DNA of 49,032 bases, from positions 1,909,203 to 1,958,234 of the forward strand of contig NZ_KI669560.1 of assembly GCF_000508085.1 (NCBI RefSeq), in the 5' to 3' direction. Shown here piece after piece: positions 8,838-17,709 of the stretch (position 1 is its first letter; every line of letters begins with the position of its first letter). The stretch is from Sediminibacterium sp. C3 (GTDB lineage Bacteria > Bacteroidota > Bacteroidia > Chitinophagales > Chitinophagaceae). The position numbers and the translations under genes are program-made. The notes below the pieces were generated by a model that was given only the letters and a program-made list of their open reading frames with translations, was not told the origin of the DNA and did not search any database.

Positions 8838-10073
8838 ATGAAATCGATTGTGCATCATATTCAACTGCTGGTTAACACCAGAATGCATACAAATGTTTTA
8901 CGCGGTGCTGAATTGGCTTTGTTACCCTCTATTGCTGATGCGTATCTGATGATTGAAGATGGAAAAATTCTTCGCTATGGCCCCATGCAGGAATTGAACA
9001 AAGACGAGCAGGCCGACGAATGGATAGATGCCAAAGGAGCAATGGTAATGCCTGCCTGGTGTGACAGTCATACTCATCTGGTATTTGCTGAAACCCGTGA
9101 GGAAGAATTTGTAGATAAAATTAAAGGGTTGAGTTACGAAGCCATTGCTGCGAAAGGCGGTGGAATCTTGAATTCAGCCCGTAAGCTGGCCAATTGCAGC
9201 GAAGACGAATTGTTCAAAAGAGCTATGACCCGATTGCAATCTTTAATGCAGTTGGGAACCGGTGCCATTGAAATAAAAAGCGGATATGGTCTGAATACGG
9301 AGCAGGAATTAAAAATGTTAAGGGTTATTCAGCGCATAAAAGAAGCGGCACCTATTCCGGTAAAAGCCAGTTTTCTGGGCGCCCATACCTATCCTCTGGC
9401 TTACAAAGAAAATCATGAAGGCTATATTTCAGAAATCGTGAATGAAATGCTGCCAGTCATTGCCAAAGAAAAACTGGCGGACTATATAGATGTTTTTTGT
9501 GAGCAGGGGTTTTTTAATGTAGAAGAAACGGAGCGAATCTGTAAAGCCGGGATTGCTTTTGGATTAAAGCCTAAAATACATGCGAACCAGTTGCACGCTT
9601 CCGGAGGCGTTCAGTTGGGTGTAGCCTTAAACGCTGTTTCAGTGGATCACCTGGAAACAATGGATGAAGATGCTGTTCAAGCGTTGAGTGGCTCAAACAC
9701 CATTGGTACTTTATTGCCTACAGCGGCTTTCTTTTTAAGAATGCCCTATCAGCCTGCCAGAAAATTACTGGATGCCAATGCAGCGATTGCGCTTGCTTCC
9801 GATTACAATCCAGGATCCAGCCCAAGCGGGAATATGAATTTTGTGGTTGCTTTAAGTTGTATTCAAATGCGCATGCTGCCGGAAGAAGCCATCAATGCAG
9901 CAACCCTTAATGGAGCATATGCCATGGAACTGGGAGAGGAGTTGGGCAGTATAACGCCTGGAAAAAGAGCCAATCTTATTTTTACGAAGCCGGTTCCATC
10001 TCTGGCTTATATTCCTTATTCTTTTGGCAATAATCTTATTGACAAAGTGATGATCAATGGTCGTTTTATTTAG
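8838..10073 (+). CDS. hutI: imidazolonepropionase
   Basis: 411 residues from ATG 8838, the usual length. An amidohydrolase of histidine degradation that opens 4-imidazolone-5-propanoate to N-formimidoyl-L-glutamate. Metal-binding HTH is at 78-80, followed by the family sequence LVFAETREEEF. Further family segments are AIEIKSGYGL, KIHANQLHASGG and SDYNPGSSPSGN. The next gene encodes a ureohydrolase that fits the following step (HutG). hutH and hutU are not in the window. Confidence 0.95.
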   Translation: MKSIVHHIQLLVNTRMHTNVLRGAELALLPSIADAYLMIEDGKILRYGPMQELNKDEQADEWIDAKGAMVMPAWCDSHTHLVFAETREEEFVDKIKGLSYEAIAAKGGGILNSARKLANCSEDELFKRAMTRLQSLMQLGTGAIEIKSGYGLNTEQELKMLRVIQRIKEAAPIPVKASFLGAHTYPLAYKENHEGYISEIVNEMLPVIAKEKLADYIDVFCEQGFFNVEETERICKAGIAFGLKPKIHANQLHASGGVQLGVALNAVSVDHLETMDEDAVQALSGSNTIGTLLPTAAFFLRMPYQPARKLLDANAAIALASDYNPGSSPSGNMNFVVALSCIQMRMLPEEAINAATLNGAYAMELGEELGSITPGKRANLIFTKPVPSLAYIPYSFGNNLIDKVMINGRFI

Positions 10074-10114
10074 TTATATTTAAGTAATTAATTGTCAAAA
10101 TTAAATTTCCCGGC

Positions 10115-11167
10115 ATGCAATACTTTCGTTTCTATAACAAGCAGGATATACTTTCGGTTACCCGAATCCGTCGTTTTGAGACTAAGCTGGGAGAGCGTGT
10201 CCAGGTCGTTTCTAATCCATCCAATCTGGAAGAAAGTCTAAAAGCCAGTTCAGCTGATTATATTATTCTGGGTATTCCGGAAGATATCGGTGTAAAAGCC
10301 AACGGGGGGATTGGTGGTACAGACAGTGCATGGCTTTCATTTCTCCATGCATTTCTGAATATTCAAAGCAATGATTTTCTGGAAGGAAGCAATATACTGG
10401 TACTGGGGCATTTTGATTTCTCTTCCATTGCTTCAGTAATTGATCAGAACGCATTGAATTCAGAGGAGAAAATGGAAGCCTATCGTCACGCAGTGAATAC
10501 CATTGATGATGCTGTGGAGCAAATCATTCATATCATTACCCAGAGTAAAAAAATGCCCATCGTTATTGGAGGAGGTCACAACAATGCTTATCCCTGCATC
10601 AAGGGAGCGGCGAAAGGTTTTTATAAAGCAGGCGTAATACCCATTGCACAAATCAATGCGATTAACCTGGATGCACATGCCGATTTCAGACCCATGGAAG
10701 GAAGACATAGCGGTAATGGATTTACTTATGCCGAGGAAGATGGTTATCTGGAGAAGTATTGTGTTATTGGCATACATGAAAATTATATTCCACAGAATGT
10801 ATGGATGGATATGGTGAACAATCCATTTATTGATTGCATCACATACGAAGACATATTCATCCATGAAAAAAGAACTTTTTTACAAGCAGTTGCTCATGCT
10901 ACCTCTTTTACGGATGATACGCTTTGTGGAATTGAACTCGATCTGGATTCAGTTGCGGGTGTGTTGTCCAGTGCCCAATCCAAAGTGGGTATTACACCTG
11001 TTCAGGCAAGACAATATATTCAATATGCAGCTGCGGATACCAAAGCCGCTTATCTGCATATATCTGAGGGCGCTGTACAATTAACCAATGGCGAGAAAGA
11101 CGCAGGTACGGGAAAGCTAATCAGTTATCTGGTCAGCGATTTTATAAAAGGGCAGATGATATATTAA
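10115..11167 (+). CDS. hutG: formimidoylglutamase, arginase/ureohydrolase family
   Basis: 350 residues. The binuclear manganese site of the ureohydrolase fold is intact: GGGHNN (152-157, H155), DAHAD (186-190) and a DLD near 275-277. Arginase, agmatinase and formimidoylglutamase share this site. Location 41 bases after hutI favours hydrolysis of N-formimidoyl-glutamate to glutamate and formamide. Because arginine deiminase is also nearby, an arginase role should be kept in mind. Confidence 0.82.
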   Translation: MQYFRFYNKQDILSVTRIRRFETKLGERVQVVSNPSNLEESLKASSADYIILGIPEDIGVKANGGIGGTDSAWLSFLHAFLNIQSNDFLEGSNILVLGHFDFSSIASVIDQNALNSEEKMEAYRHAVNTIDDAVEQIIHIITQSKKMPIVIGGGHNNAYPCIKGAAKGFYKAGVIPIAQINAINLDAHADFRPMEGRHSGNGFTYAEEDGYLEKYCVIGIHENYIPQNVWMDMVNNPFIDCITYEDIFIHEKRTFLQAVAHATSFTDDTLCGIELDLDSVAGVLSSAQSKVGITPVQARQYIQYAAADTKAAYLHISEGAVQLTNGEKDAGTGKLISYLVSDFIKGQMIY

Positions 11168-11210
11168 CTTTTATTTTACAGTTTAATTTTTCTACTAATT
11201 GATTACGTCG

Positions 11211-11218
11211 TACTTTTG
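11211..11218 (+). promoter_or_regulatory. -7 promoter element before the 67-residue gene
   Basis: TACTTTTG matches TAnnTTTG exactly and continues GCGG. If used, it gives a leader of about 125 bases before ATG 11349, much longer than at other promoters here. No clear -33 element. Confidence 0.45.
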
Positions 11219-11262
11219 CGGCGCAATTGAGCAGTTTTATATCGGTTTTTCACAGGTAGACT

Positions 11263-11281
11263 AATAGAAGGCCATTCTATT
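11263..11281 (+). other. stem-loop in the 5' leader of the 67-residue gene
   Basis: AATAGAA (11263-11269) pairs perfectly with TTCTATT (11275-11281) around a five-base loop GGCCA. It lies inside the predicted leader, 67 bases before the ATG, and is not followed by a T run, so it is not a terminator. A regulatory role is only inferred. Confidence 0.35.
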
Positions 11282-11348
11282 TCAGGGTTTTTATCAGCAT
11301 TTCTTACCCGGCTCAAACAACATTTGTAAAAAATAAAATAGTAATACA

Positions 11349-11552
11349 ATGAAAGGCGAAGTTATGCCTTCTATCGTGCAGATAGATAAGGCGCATTTAA
11401 ATGATTTAGTACAGGAAGTAAAAGAAACTTTAGCAACAGAAATGTTTGTTCAGAACAGAGAAGAAAAGAAGAAAGCATTTCGTGCTGTTGATTTGTGGAA
11501 AATCCACAGAGAAATGAAGTCTGCTAACAGAAATTTCAAATCTCAGTTTTAA
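11349..11552 (+). CDS. small uncharacterised basic protein, 67 residues
   Basis: I do not recognise this protein. It is predicted largely helical, strongly charged and basic at the C-terminus (many Lys/Arg after residue 38), with no signal peptide, membrane segment or cysteine, so it is probably cytoplasmic. A second in-frame ATG at codon 6 (11364) is an alternative start. Support for a real gene: its own TAnnTTTG promoter, a structured leader, and a strong terminator 20 bases after the stop, making it a single-gene transcription unit. RNA- or ribosome-associated function would be a guess. Confidence 0.7.
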   Translation: MKGEVMPSIVQIDKAHLNDLVQEVKETLATEMFVQNREEKKKAFRAVDLWKIHREMKSANRNFKSQF

Positions 11553-11571
11553 TACCTGACTAATGGTTTTA

Positions 11572-11608
11572 GTTCCTGCACATCGACTCAATGTTGCGGG
11601 AACTTTTT
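11572..11608 (+). terminator. Rho-independent terminator after the 67-residue gene
   Basis: GTTCCTGCA (11572-11580) pairs with TGCGGGAAC (11595-11603), nine pairs including one T-G wobble, with a 14-base loop. TTTTTATTTT follows on the plus strand. It touches the end of the convergent GH20 gene. Confidence 0.85.
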
Positions 11609-13250
11609 ATTTTGGGGCTTTAGATAAATCCCAGATATTATAATTTTTGAACCAGCTGCTATTCCAGAATTCATAACGGGGAATCGCATTTGTTTTTAGT
11701 CTTTTCAAAAAATCAGTATAGTTAAGTTTTTCAGGCTTTGACCATAAAACTTCACTTAGTGCGGTCATTCTCGGAAAAATCATATAATCTACTTTCTTTT
11801 CATTCTCCATGTATTCGGTCCACACATTGGCTTGTCCTCCAATGATTTTACTTTCAAGTCCTTTATCTGAAATGGATTTTGGAATAGGATTATAACGATA
11901 AACGGCTTCTAATGGATTGTAGCCATGTATAGCCAGACTATCCTTTGGATCCAGCGATTGATAATGATCAAAGTAAAAAAGTTTACCAGGGGTATTGATT
12001 ACACTGAATCCTTTTGTTGCAGCTTCTATGGCTTGTTTGTCTGTGCCCCAGTTCATCACGATGGTACTGGTGTCGAGTTCTCCTTCATTTATTTCATGCC
12101 AGCCAATGGTTTGTTTCCCTTTTCTTTTCAATATATTGGCTACGTATTCAATAAAATAAGTTTGTAAAGCGGTTTCGTTTTTGATTCCATTGGCTTTCAT
12201 AAAAGCCTGTGTAGCGGGATCCTGTTTCCACCAGATTTTACTGCATTCATCTCCACCAACATGAATGTATGGAGAGGGAAATAAATCGGCTAATTCTGAA
12301 AAAACTTTATTCAGAAATTCAAAACTTGCTTTCGTGGGTGCCAGTACATTGTTTTGCCTGTTATACATGCCCCAGGTAGTAGCTACTTTCCAATTGGTAT
12401 CGGGGCGGGTGCTGAGTTCCGGATAGGCAGCTATGGCTGCCCTGCTATGACCCGGTATATCAATTTCAGGAATGATGGTAATACCCCTGACTGTGGCATA
12501 AGCAATAATGTCCTTTATTTCTGCTTTTGTATAATAGCCTCCATATCGTTGGCCATCATATTTAGCAGGCTGATCCTTGAAATGACCAATTAGGGTCTCT
12601 TCCCTGTAAGCCCCGATGGAATTTAATTTGGGATAACTTTCCATTTCAATTCTCCAGCCCTGGTCGTCCGTTAAGTGCCAATGAAATGTGTTGAATTTGT
12701 GAAAGGTTAAATAGTCGATGTATTTTTTGATATAGGATACCGGAAAAATATGGCGGACAACATCAAGGTGCATGCCTCTGTATGCAAATCGGGGTTCATC
12801 TTCTATGTAAACAGGTTCAAGAGAAATCTTTTCCTGCTTTTTCAAAGGAATTAACTGAAGTAAACTTTGAATCCCATTGATGATTCCCCGGATTCCTGCA
12901 GATTCAATTACTATTTTTTCAGAATGAATGGAGATTGTATATTTTTCATTAGACAGATGGTTATTCAATAAAAGATATATGCCCTTGTCTTTTTGAAGAA
13001 AGGTACTTGCATTCAACATGCTTTTCATTAATGAAAGACCAGATTGTTGAAGAATTGCCTCACTTAAATAAGTAGCCTGATTGGTAAAAGTAGGATCATA
13101 ATAAATGATGCTAGATTCCTGTATCTGAAATGGGGTTGGAACATGGGGATAGCTGATGAAATTTGGCTTAGGTATGATTTGATTTGCAGATTGTGCAATT
13201 GTCCCTATTGCGAATAACCAGCTAAATAAAAGAGGAAATAGTTTTTTCAT
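11607..13250 (-). CDS. secreted beta-N-acetylhexosaminidase, GH20 (second copy)
   Basis: 547 residues from ATG 13250, which begins a clear signal peptide (MKKLFPLLFSWLFAIGTIAQ). A longer frame to 13334 starts with TTG and lacks a signal sequence. The catalytic barrel shares RFAYRGMHLDV and the HWHLTDDQGW strand with the first copy; the catalytic pair is D334-E335 in HVGGDE. Expected role is removal of terminal GlcNAc/GalNAc outside the cytoplasm. It is a diverged paralogue of the gene at 257-1921, not a recent duplicate, and differs most in the N-terminal domain, so the two may prefer different glycans. It is divergent from the 5-formyl-THF cyclo-ligase gene. Confidence 0.92.
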   Translation of the reverse strand: MKKLFPLLFSWLFAIGTIAQSANQIIPKPNFISYPHVPTPFQIQESSIIYYDPTFTNQATYLSEAILQQSGLSLMKSMLNASTFLQKDKGIYLLLNNHLSNEKYTISIHSEKIVIESAGIRGIINGIQSLLQLIPLKKQEKISLEPVYIEDEPRFAYRGMHLDVVRHIFPVSYIKKYIDYLTFHKFNTFHWHLTDDQGWRIEMESYPKLNSIGAYREETLIGHFKDQPAKYDGQRYGGYYTKAEIKDIIAYATVRGITIIPEIDIPGHSRAAIAAYPELSTRPDTNWKVATTWGMYNRQNNVLAPTKASFEFLNKVFSELADLFPSPYIHVGGDECSKIWWKQDPATQAFMKANGIKNETALQTYFIEYVANILKRKGKQTIGWHEINEGELDTSTIVMNWGTDKQAIEAATKGFSVINTPGKLFYFDHYQSLDPKDSLAIHGYNPLEAVYRYNPIPKSISDKGLESKIIGGQANVWTEYMENEKKVDYMIFPRMTALSEVLWSKPEKLNYTDFLKRLKTNAIPRYEFWNSSWFKNYNIWDLSKAPK

Positions 13251-13266
13251 GGTATTGGAGAAGATA

Positions 13267-13274
13267 TAGATTTG
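13267..13274 (+). promoter_or_regulatory. candidate -7 element for the 5-FCL/lpxK/rnr unit
   Basis: TAGATTTG matches TAnnTTTG, 70 bases before ATG 13345 in the divergent intergenic region. Support is the motif alone. Confidence 0.3.
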
Positions 13275-13344
13275 GTAAAAATATAAAATTGAGGGGTTTA
13301 TAGGTAAATTGCATTGCAGTATTTGCAAAAACAAAGCAAGCCAA

Positions 13345-13911
13345 ATGAATAAATCTCAGATAAGAGAAATCTATTTGCAAAAAAGAAAAGCTTTGCATGG
13401 TCCCGAACAACTTAAAATGGATGATTTGCTATTGATCCAATTCCAGCAATTTTCTTTTGAAGGTATTCATACGGTATTAACGTATTGGCCTATGCCACAC
13501 AAAGCAGAGCCCAATACCCATTTATTCAACGGTTTTTTAAGACATATGATTCCGGAATTACAACTTGCCTATCCGGTAGTCAGAGATGAACATAAAATGG
13601 AAGCTATATGCATTAATGAAGATACTGTATATGTTTCCAATTCACTTGGCATTACAGAGCCCAAAGAGGGTGACAGGCTTGAGCTTAAAGATATTGATCT
13701 GGTGCTGGTTCCATTACTGGTTTTTGATGAAGCAGGTTATCGGGTAGGGTTTGGTAAAGGCTACTACGATCGTTATCTGGCAGAAAAAGCCGAACACACC
13801 GTTTTGATGGGTTTTTCTTATTTCGATCCTATCCCTTTGATTAGCGACACCCATGAATTTGATATACCTTTACATATAGGGGTTACCCCTAATCGTATTT
13901 ATGAATTTTAA
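13345..13911 (+). CDS. 5-formyltetrahydrofolate cyclo-ligase
   Basis: 188 residues from ATG 13345; the in-frame TTG at 13309 is not needed. The enzyme uses ATP to convert 5-formyl-THF to 5,10-methenyl-THF, recovering folate in the cytoplasm. The N-terminal SQIREIYLQKRKAL and the late VGFGKGYYDRYL loop are the family's recognition sequences (nucleotide and folate contacts). The 3' end overlaps the start of lpxK by 11 bases, and lpxK in turn overlaps rnr, so the three are probably one transcript with coupled translation. Confidence 0.92.
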   Translation: MNKSQIREIYLQKRKALHGPEQLKMDDLLLIQFQQFSFEGIHTVLTYWPMPHKAEPNTHLFNGFLRHMIPELQLAYPVVRDEHKMEAICINEDTVYVSNSLGITEPKEGDRLELKDIDLVLVPLLVFDEAGYRVGFGKGYYDRYLAEKAEHTVLMGFSYFDPIPLISDTHEFDIPLHIGVTPNRIYEF

Positions 13912-15010
13912 TACCCTTTTTCTTAAATCATTCAGAGTATTGTTATTGCCGCTGGCAGCGCTGTATGGATTAATCATTGTTATCAGAAATCGGTTGTTCG
14001 ACAGGCAAATTTTAAAATCAGCTGAATTTAATTTTCCCATCATATGTGTAGGCAATCTGGCCGTAGGGGGAACAGGCAAATCTCCCATGGTAGAATATCT
14101 GTTGACTTTGCTGAGCCCCAAGTTTAAAATGGCAACTTTGAGCAGGGGCTACAAGCGCCGGACCAAGGGGTATGCATTGGCCAATGAAGCAACTACTGCA
14201 TTGGAAATTGGGGATGAACCTATGCAATTTGCATTGAAATTTCCACATGTGGCGGTAGCAGTAGGAGAGGAAAGAATTGTTGCAATTCCGCATTTATTAC
14301 AGGATCATCCTGATTTGCAGGGTATAATATTAGATGATGCGTTTCAACACCGTACTGTTAAAGCAGGGTTTAACATACTGCTAACTGAGTATAGTAATTT
14401 ATACACCAGTGACTTTTTTTTACCTACGGGTGATTTAAGAGATGAATGGGCATCGGCCAAACGCGCACAGGTAATTATTGTTACCAAGTGTCCGGCTGAT
14501 TTAGACGAATCCACGAAAGAAGCCATCATAAAAGACTTGCAGCCACTGCCAGAACAGCGTGTTTATTTTAGCACTATTGAATATGGCATTCCATACCATA
14601 TTTGTGATGCTAATATTCAGTATGCAATTAACTCTCTGGATGAAGTGATGCTGGTATGTGGAATCGCCAATCCCAAACCATTAAAAGACTTTTTGCTGCA
14701 GAAGGCCAAAACTTATTATCAGCAGGATTATGCAGATCATCATATCTTTTCTATTGACGATTTAAAAGAAATCAAACAGCTTTTTGATGATATTTCTGCA
14801 GAAAGAAAACTGATTGTAACTACTGAGAAAGATGCCGTTCGATTGATTAAGTTTAAGGAAGAATTAAAGTCGATGCCATTTTTTGTTATCCCAATCAGAC
14901 ACAGAATTTTATTTGATGAGTCCTGGCAACTAAACGATCAACTGATTAATTTCATTCAACATTTCCCTTTTAAACCCATTACACCTGAACATGAGCTCGA
15001 AAAAGCCTAA
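13901..15010 (+). CDS. lpxK: tetraacyldisaccharide 4'-kinase
   Basis: 369 residues. LpxK phosphorylates the 4' position of lipid A disaccharide at the inner membrane, so this organism makes lipid A. An N-terminal hydrophobic helix (about 10-28) anchors it. The Walker A variant GNLAVGGTGKSP (51-62) and the following TLSRGYKRRTKGY are diagnostic, as is LDDAFQHR. It overlaps the preceding gene by 11 bases and the next by 20. An eight-T run inside it (14414-14421) keeps the frame. Confidence 0.95.
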   Translation: MNFNTLFLKSFRVLLLPLAALYGLIIVIRNRLFDRQILKSAEFNFPIICVGNLAVGGTGKSPMVEYLLTLLSPKFKMATLSRGYKRRTKGYALANEATTALEIGDEPMQFALKFPHVAVAVGEERIVAIPHLLQDHPDLQGIILDDAFQHRTVKAGFNILLTEYSNLYTSDFFLPTGDLRDEWASAKRAQVIIVTKCPADLDESTKEAIIKDLQPLPEQRVYFSTIEYGIPYHICDANIQYAINSLDEVMLVCGIANPKPLKDFLLQKAKTYYQQDYADHHIFSIDDLKEIKQLFDDISAERKLIVTTEKDAVRLIKFKEELKSMPFFVIPIRHRILFDESWQLNDQLINFIQHFPFKPITPEHELEKA

Positions 15011-16952
15011 ATCTAAACAGAAACGTAAAGCCAAAACTATTACGGTTCATACGCCAAAAGGAAGACTCGAAGTAACGCGTTCCGGTATGGGATATGTTAT
15101 CATTGACGACGAGGGTGGCGATGTGTTGGTTAAACCCAATGATTTCCTGACAGCTTTGAATGGAGATATTGTCAGGGTTAAAATTATAAAGGAAAATAGC
15201 AGAACAGGAAAAAGGGAAGGAAAGATTACAGAAGTAGTTTCAAGAAAACAAACGGAATTTATAGGTCATTTGCAAGTGTCTGCTCACCATGCTTTTTTTG
15301 TGCCCGATTCGGACAAACCCATGCCAGATTTATACATTCCTCTTCAATCGATTAATGGAGCTAAACACAAAGACAAAGTATTGGTGCGATTGGTTCGGTG
15401 GGAAAAAGATGATAAAAAACCAGTTGGAGAAGTAGTAAGTCTTTTGGAAAATGATAGTCCGAATGATGCTGCCATGAAAGAAATTTTAACCGAAGCAGGA
15501 TTTCCGATTTCCTTTCCGGATGAAGTAATGGAAGAAGTGGGAAGGTTGCCGGATATCATTGGAGAAGAGGAAGTGGCCAGAAGAAAGGATTGCAGAAATG
15601 TATTGACTTTTACCATTGATCCTGTTGATGCAAAAGATTTTGACGATGCAATATCTTTAAGACAATTGGGAGATAACAAATATGAAATAGGGGTTCATAT
15701 TGCGGATGTTAGTCATTATGTTGAACCAGACACGGCGTTGGATGAAGAAGCTTATAAAAGGGCTACTTCCGTGTATCTTCCGGACCGTGTTAATCCTATG
15801 TTACCTGAACATATTTCTAATCAACTCTGTTCTTTAAGACCTAAGGAAGACAAGCTTACCTTCTCTGCCATTTTTCAGATGAATGCACAGGGAGAGGTAA
15901 AGCAGTATTGGTTGGGAAGAACGGTGATACACTCCGATCATCGCTATACTTACGAAGACGTACAACAAATCATTGAAACCAAGGAAGGACTTTATAAGGA
16001 AGAAATTCTGCTGTTAAATGATATTGCACAGAAATTAAGAAAGAAACGTTTCAGTAAGGGGGCCATTAATTTTTCCTCTCAGGAAGTACGGTTTAAACTG
16101 GATGAGAAGGGTACTCCCATAGGAATTGTAGTAAAAGAAAGTAAAGAGTCGCATCAATTAATTGAAGAACTCATGTTGCTGGCTAATAGAACAGTAGCCG
16201 AAAATATTGCCAAAAAATCGGTGAACGGAAAACCGATTCCTTTTCCATACCGCGTGCATGATCAACCTGATGAAGAAAAACTGGCACCCTTTATTCAATA
16301 TGCTAAAAAATATGGCCATGGATTTGATATCAGCAGTCCACAATCCATTGCACATAGTTTTAACCAGATGTTAAAAGATGCAGCGGGAAAACCGGAACAG
16401 CATGTGTTGGAACAGCTGGGCATCAGAACCATGGCAAAAGCCATTTATACACCTGATAATATTGGCCACTACGGGCTTGCATTCGAACACTATTGTCATT
16501 TTACTTCTCCCATCAGAAGGTATCCGGATATTTTAGTGCATAGAGTCTTGCAGTCTGTTCTAGATGATGCCCCCAAGGTAGACAAGAAAATGCCCGAGAA
16601 ATGTAAACATACCAGTGAAAGGGAAAGGGCAGCAATGGAATGTGAAAGAGCAGGAAATAAATACAAGCAGGTTGAATTTTTGCAGGGATTCATTGGAGAG
16701 TGTTTTGAAGGTGTGGTAAGTGGGGTTACCAGTTTTGGATTTTTTGTAGAAACCATTGAGCATAAATGTGAAGGGCTGGTAAGTATTGTAAGCCTTAGTG
16801 ACTACGATGATTTCAGACTCGTTGAATCGGAATATAGTTTGGTGGGAAGAAGGAGTGGTCGCATATTTAAAATGGGCGACAAAGTAACAGTTAGGTTAGT
16901 AGCTGCCAATCTGGAAAAACGACAATTAGATTTTGAATGGGAATTAGGATAA
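14991..16952 (+). CDS. rnr: ribonuclease R (RNase II/R family 3'-5' exoribonuclease)
   Basis: 653 residues from ATG 14991, shorter than the 700-810 usual for RNase R. The N-terminus starts with a lysine-rich tail and goes straight to cold-shock-like domains (about 20-160), without the helix-turn-helix seen in E. coli RNase R. The RNB catalytic domain has TIDPVDAKDFDDA (208-220), giving metal-binding aspartates D210, D216, D218 and D219. A C-terminal S1 domain lies at about 570-650. It degrades structured RNA processively. It overlaps lpxK by 20 bases. Confidence 0.93.
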   Translation: MSSKKPKSKQKRKAKTITVHTPKGRLEVTRSGMGYVIIDDEGGDVLVKPNDFLTALNGDIVRVKIIKENSRTGKREGKITEVVSRKQTEFIGHLQVSAHHAFFVPDSDKPMPDLYIPLQSINGAKHKDKVLVRLVRWEKDDKKPVGEVVSLLENDSPNDAAMKEILTEAGFPISFPDEVMEEVGRLPDIIGEEEVARRKDCRNVLTFTIDPVDAKDFDDAISLRQLGDNKYEIGVHIADVSHYVEPDTALDEEAYKRATSVYLPDRVNPMLPEHISNQLCSLRPKEDKLTFSAIFQMNAQGEVKQYWLGRTVIHSDHRYTYEDVQQIIETKEGLYKEEILLLNDIAQKLRKKRFSKGAINFSSQEVRFKLDEKGTPIGIVVKESKESHQLIEELMLLANRTVAENIAKKSVNGKPIPFPYRVHDQPDEEKLAPFIQYAKKYGHGFDISSPQSIAHSFNQMLKDAAGKPEQHVLEQLGIRTMAKAIYTPDNIGHYGLAFEHYCHFTSPIRRYPDILVHRVLQSVLDDAPKVDKKMPEKCKHTSERERAAMECERAGNKYKQVEFLQGFIGECFEGVVSGVTSFGFFVETIEHKCEGLVSIVSLSDYDDFRLVESEYSLVGRRSGRIFKMGDKVTVRLVAANLEKRQLDFEWELG

Positions 16953-16984
16953 GTTAATGTTCCAGTTTATGATATATTGAAAGG

Positions 16985-17704
16985 CTACCAGCCGCTGGCC
17001 AGAACATCGGCCAGATGCATCATCTGAATGTTTTTGCCTTCGTGTCTGGCACATCCGTCTATATGCATGAGGCAACTCATATCTGTACTAATCAGAACAG
17101 TAGCACCCGTATCAGAAGCATTGTTTATTTTCTGGCTGCCCATAGCAATGCTAATGGGTTCAAATTTTACGGCAAAAGTGCCTCCGAATCCACAACAGGT
17201 TTCCACGTCGTTCATTTCTTTTAGCTCCAGCCCATTCACCCGGCTTAGTAACAAACGAGGCTCTTGTTTAATTTTGCACTCTCTTAATGCGGCACAGCTA
17301 TCATGGTAAGTGGCGGTGGCTTCCAGACTGGCTCCAAAATCAATTTGCTTTAGCACATTTACCAGGAAGTCAGAAAATTCAAAAATTCTAGTTCCTATTT
17401 TAGAGGCCTGGTTTTTATAAGCTGAATTTTCAAATAACTGCGAGTAATAGTTCTTTACAAACCCGACACAGCTGGCACTTGGGGCAACAATATAGTCGGC
17501 CCCTTCAAAGTCTTGTAAGAATTTGGTACAGACTTCCTTGGCTTCTCCATGAAAACCAGCATTGAAAGCAGGCTGACCACAACAAGTTTGTGAAGCGTTG
17601 TAATGAACCTTACAACCCGCTTTTCGCAATACTTTAACCATATTGAAAGCTACATTGGGATATAGCTGGTCTATAAAGCAAGGGACAAATATCTGTACGT
17701 TCAT
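16985..17704 (-). CDS. (Fe-S)-binding protein, LutA/YkgE-like, two CCG domains
   Basis: 239 residues from ATG 17704. Two cysteine-rich CCG domains are visible: CCGQPAFNAG (41-50) and ETCCGFGG near 170. This pair is typical of LutA/YkgE, a subunit of the LutABC L-lactate oxidation complex and related to the heterodisulfide-reductase and glycolate-oxidase cysteine-rich subunits. No lutB or lutC lies in the window, so the partner is elsewhere or the role differs. It follows ribH with a gap of five bases, probably in the same transcript. Confidence 0.8.
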   Translation of the reverse strand: MNVQIFVPCFIDQLYPNVAFNMVKVLRKAGCKVHYNASQTCCGQPAFNAGFHGEAKEVCTKFLQDFEGADYIVAPSASCVGFVKNYYSQLFENSAYKNQASKIGTRIFEFSDFLVNVLKQIDFGASLEATATYHDSCAALRECKIKQEPRLLLSRVNGLELKEMNDVETCCGFGGTFAVKFEPISIAMGSQKINNASDTGATVLISTDMSCLMHIDGCARHEGKNIQMMHLADVLASGW

Positions 17705-17709
17705 CAAAA

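Noticed and set aside
10460..10864. Antisense open frame of 134 codons across hutG
   Set aside because: It lies fully within a well-conserved ureohydrolase gene and has no recognisable motif; it is a frame shadow.
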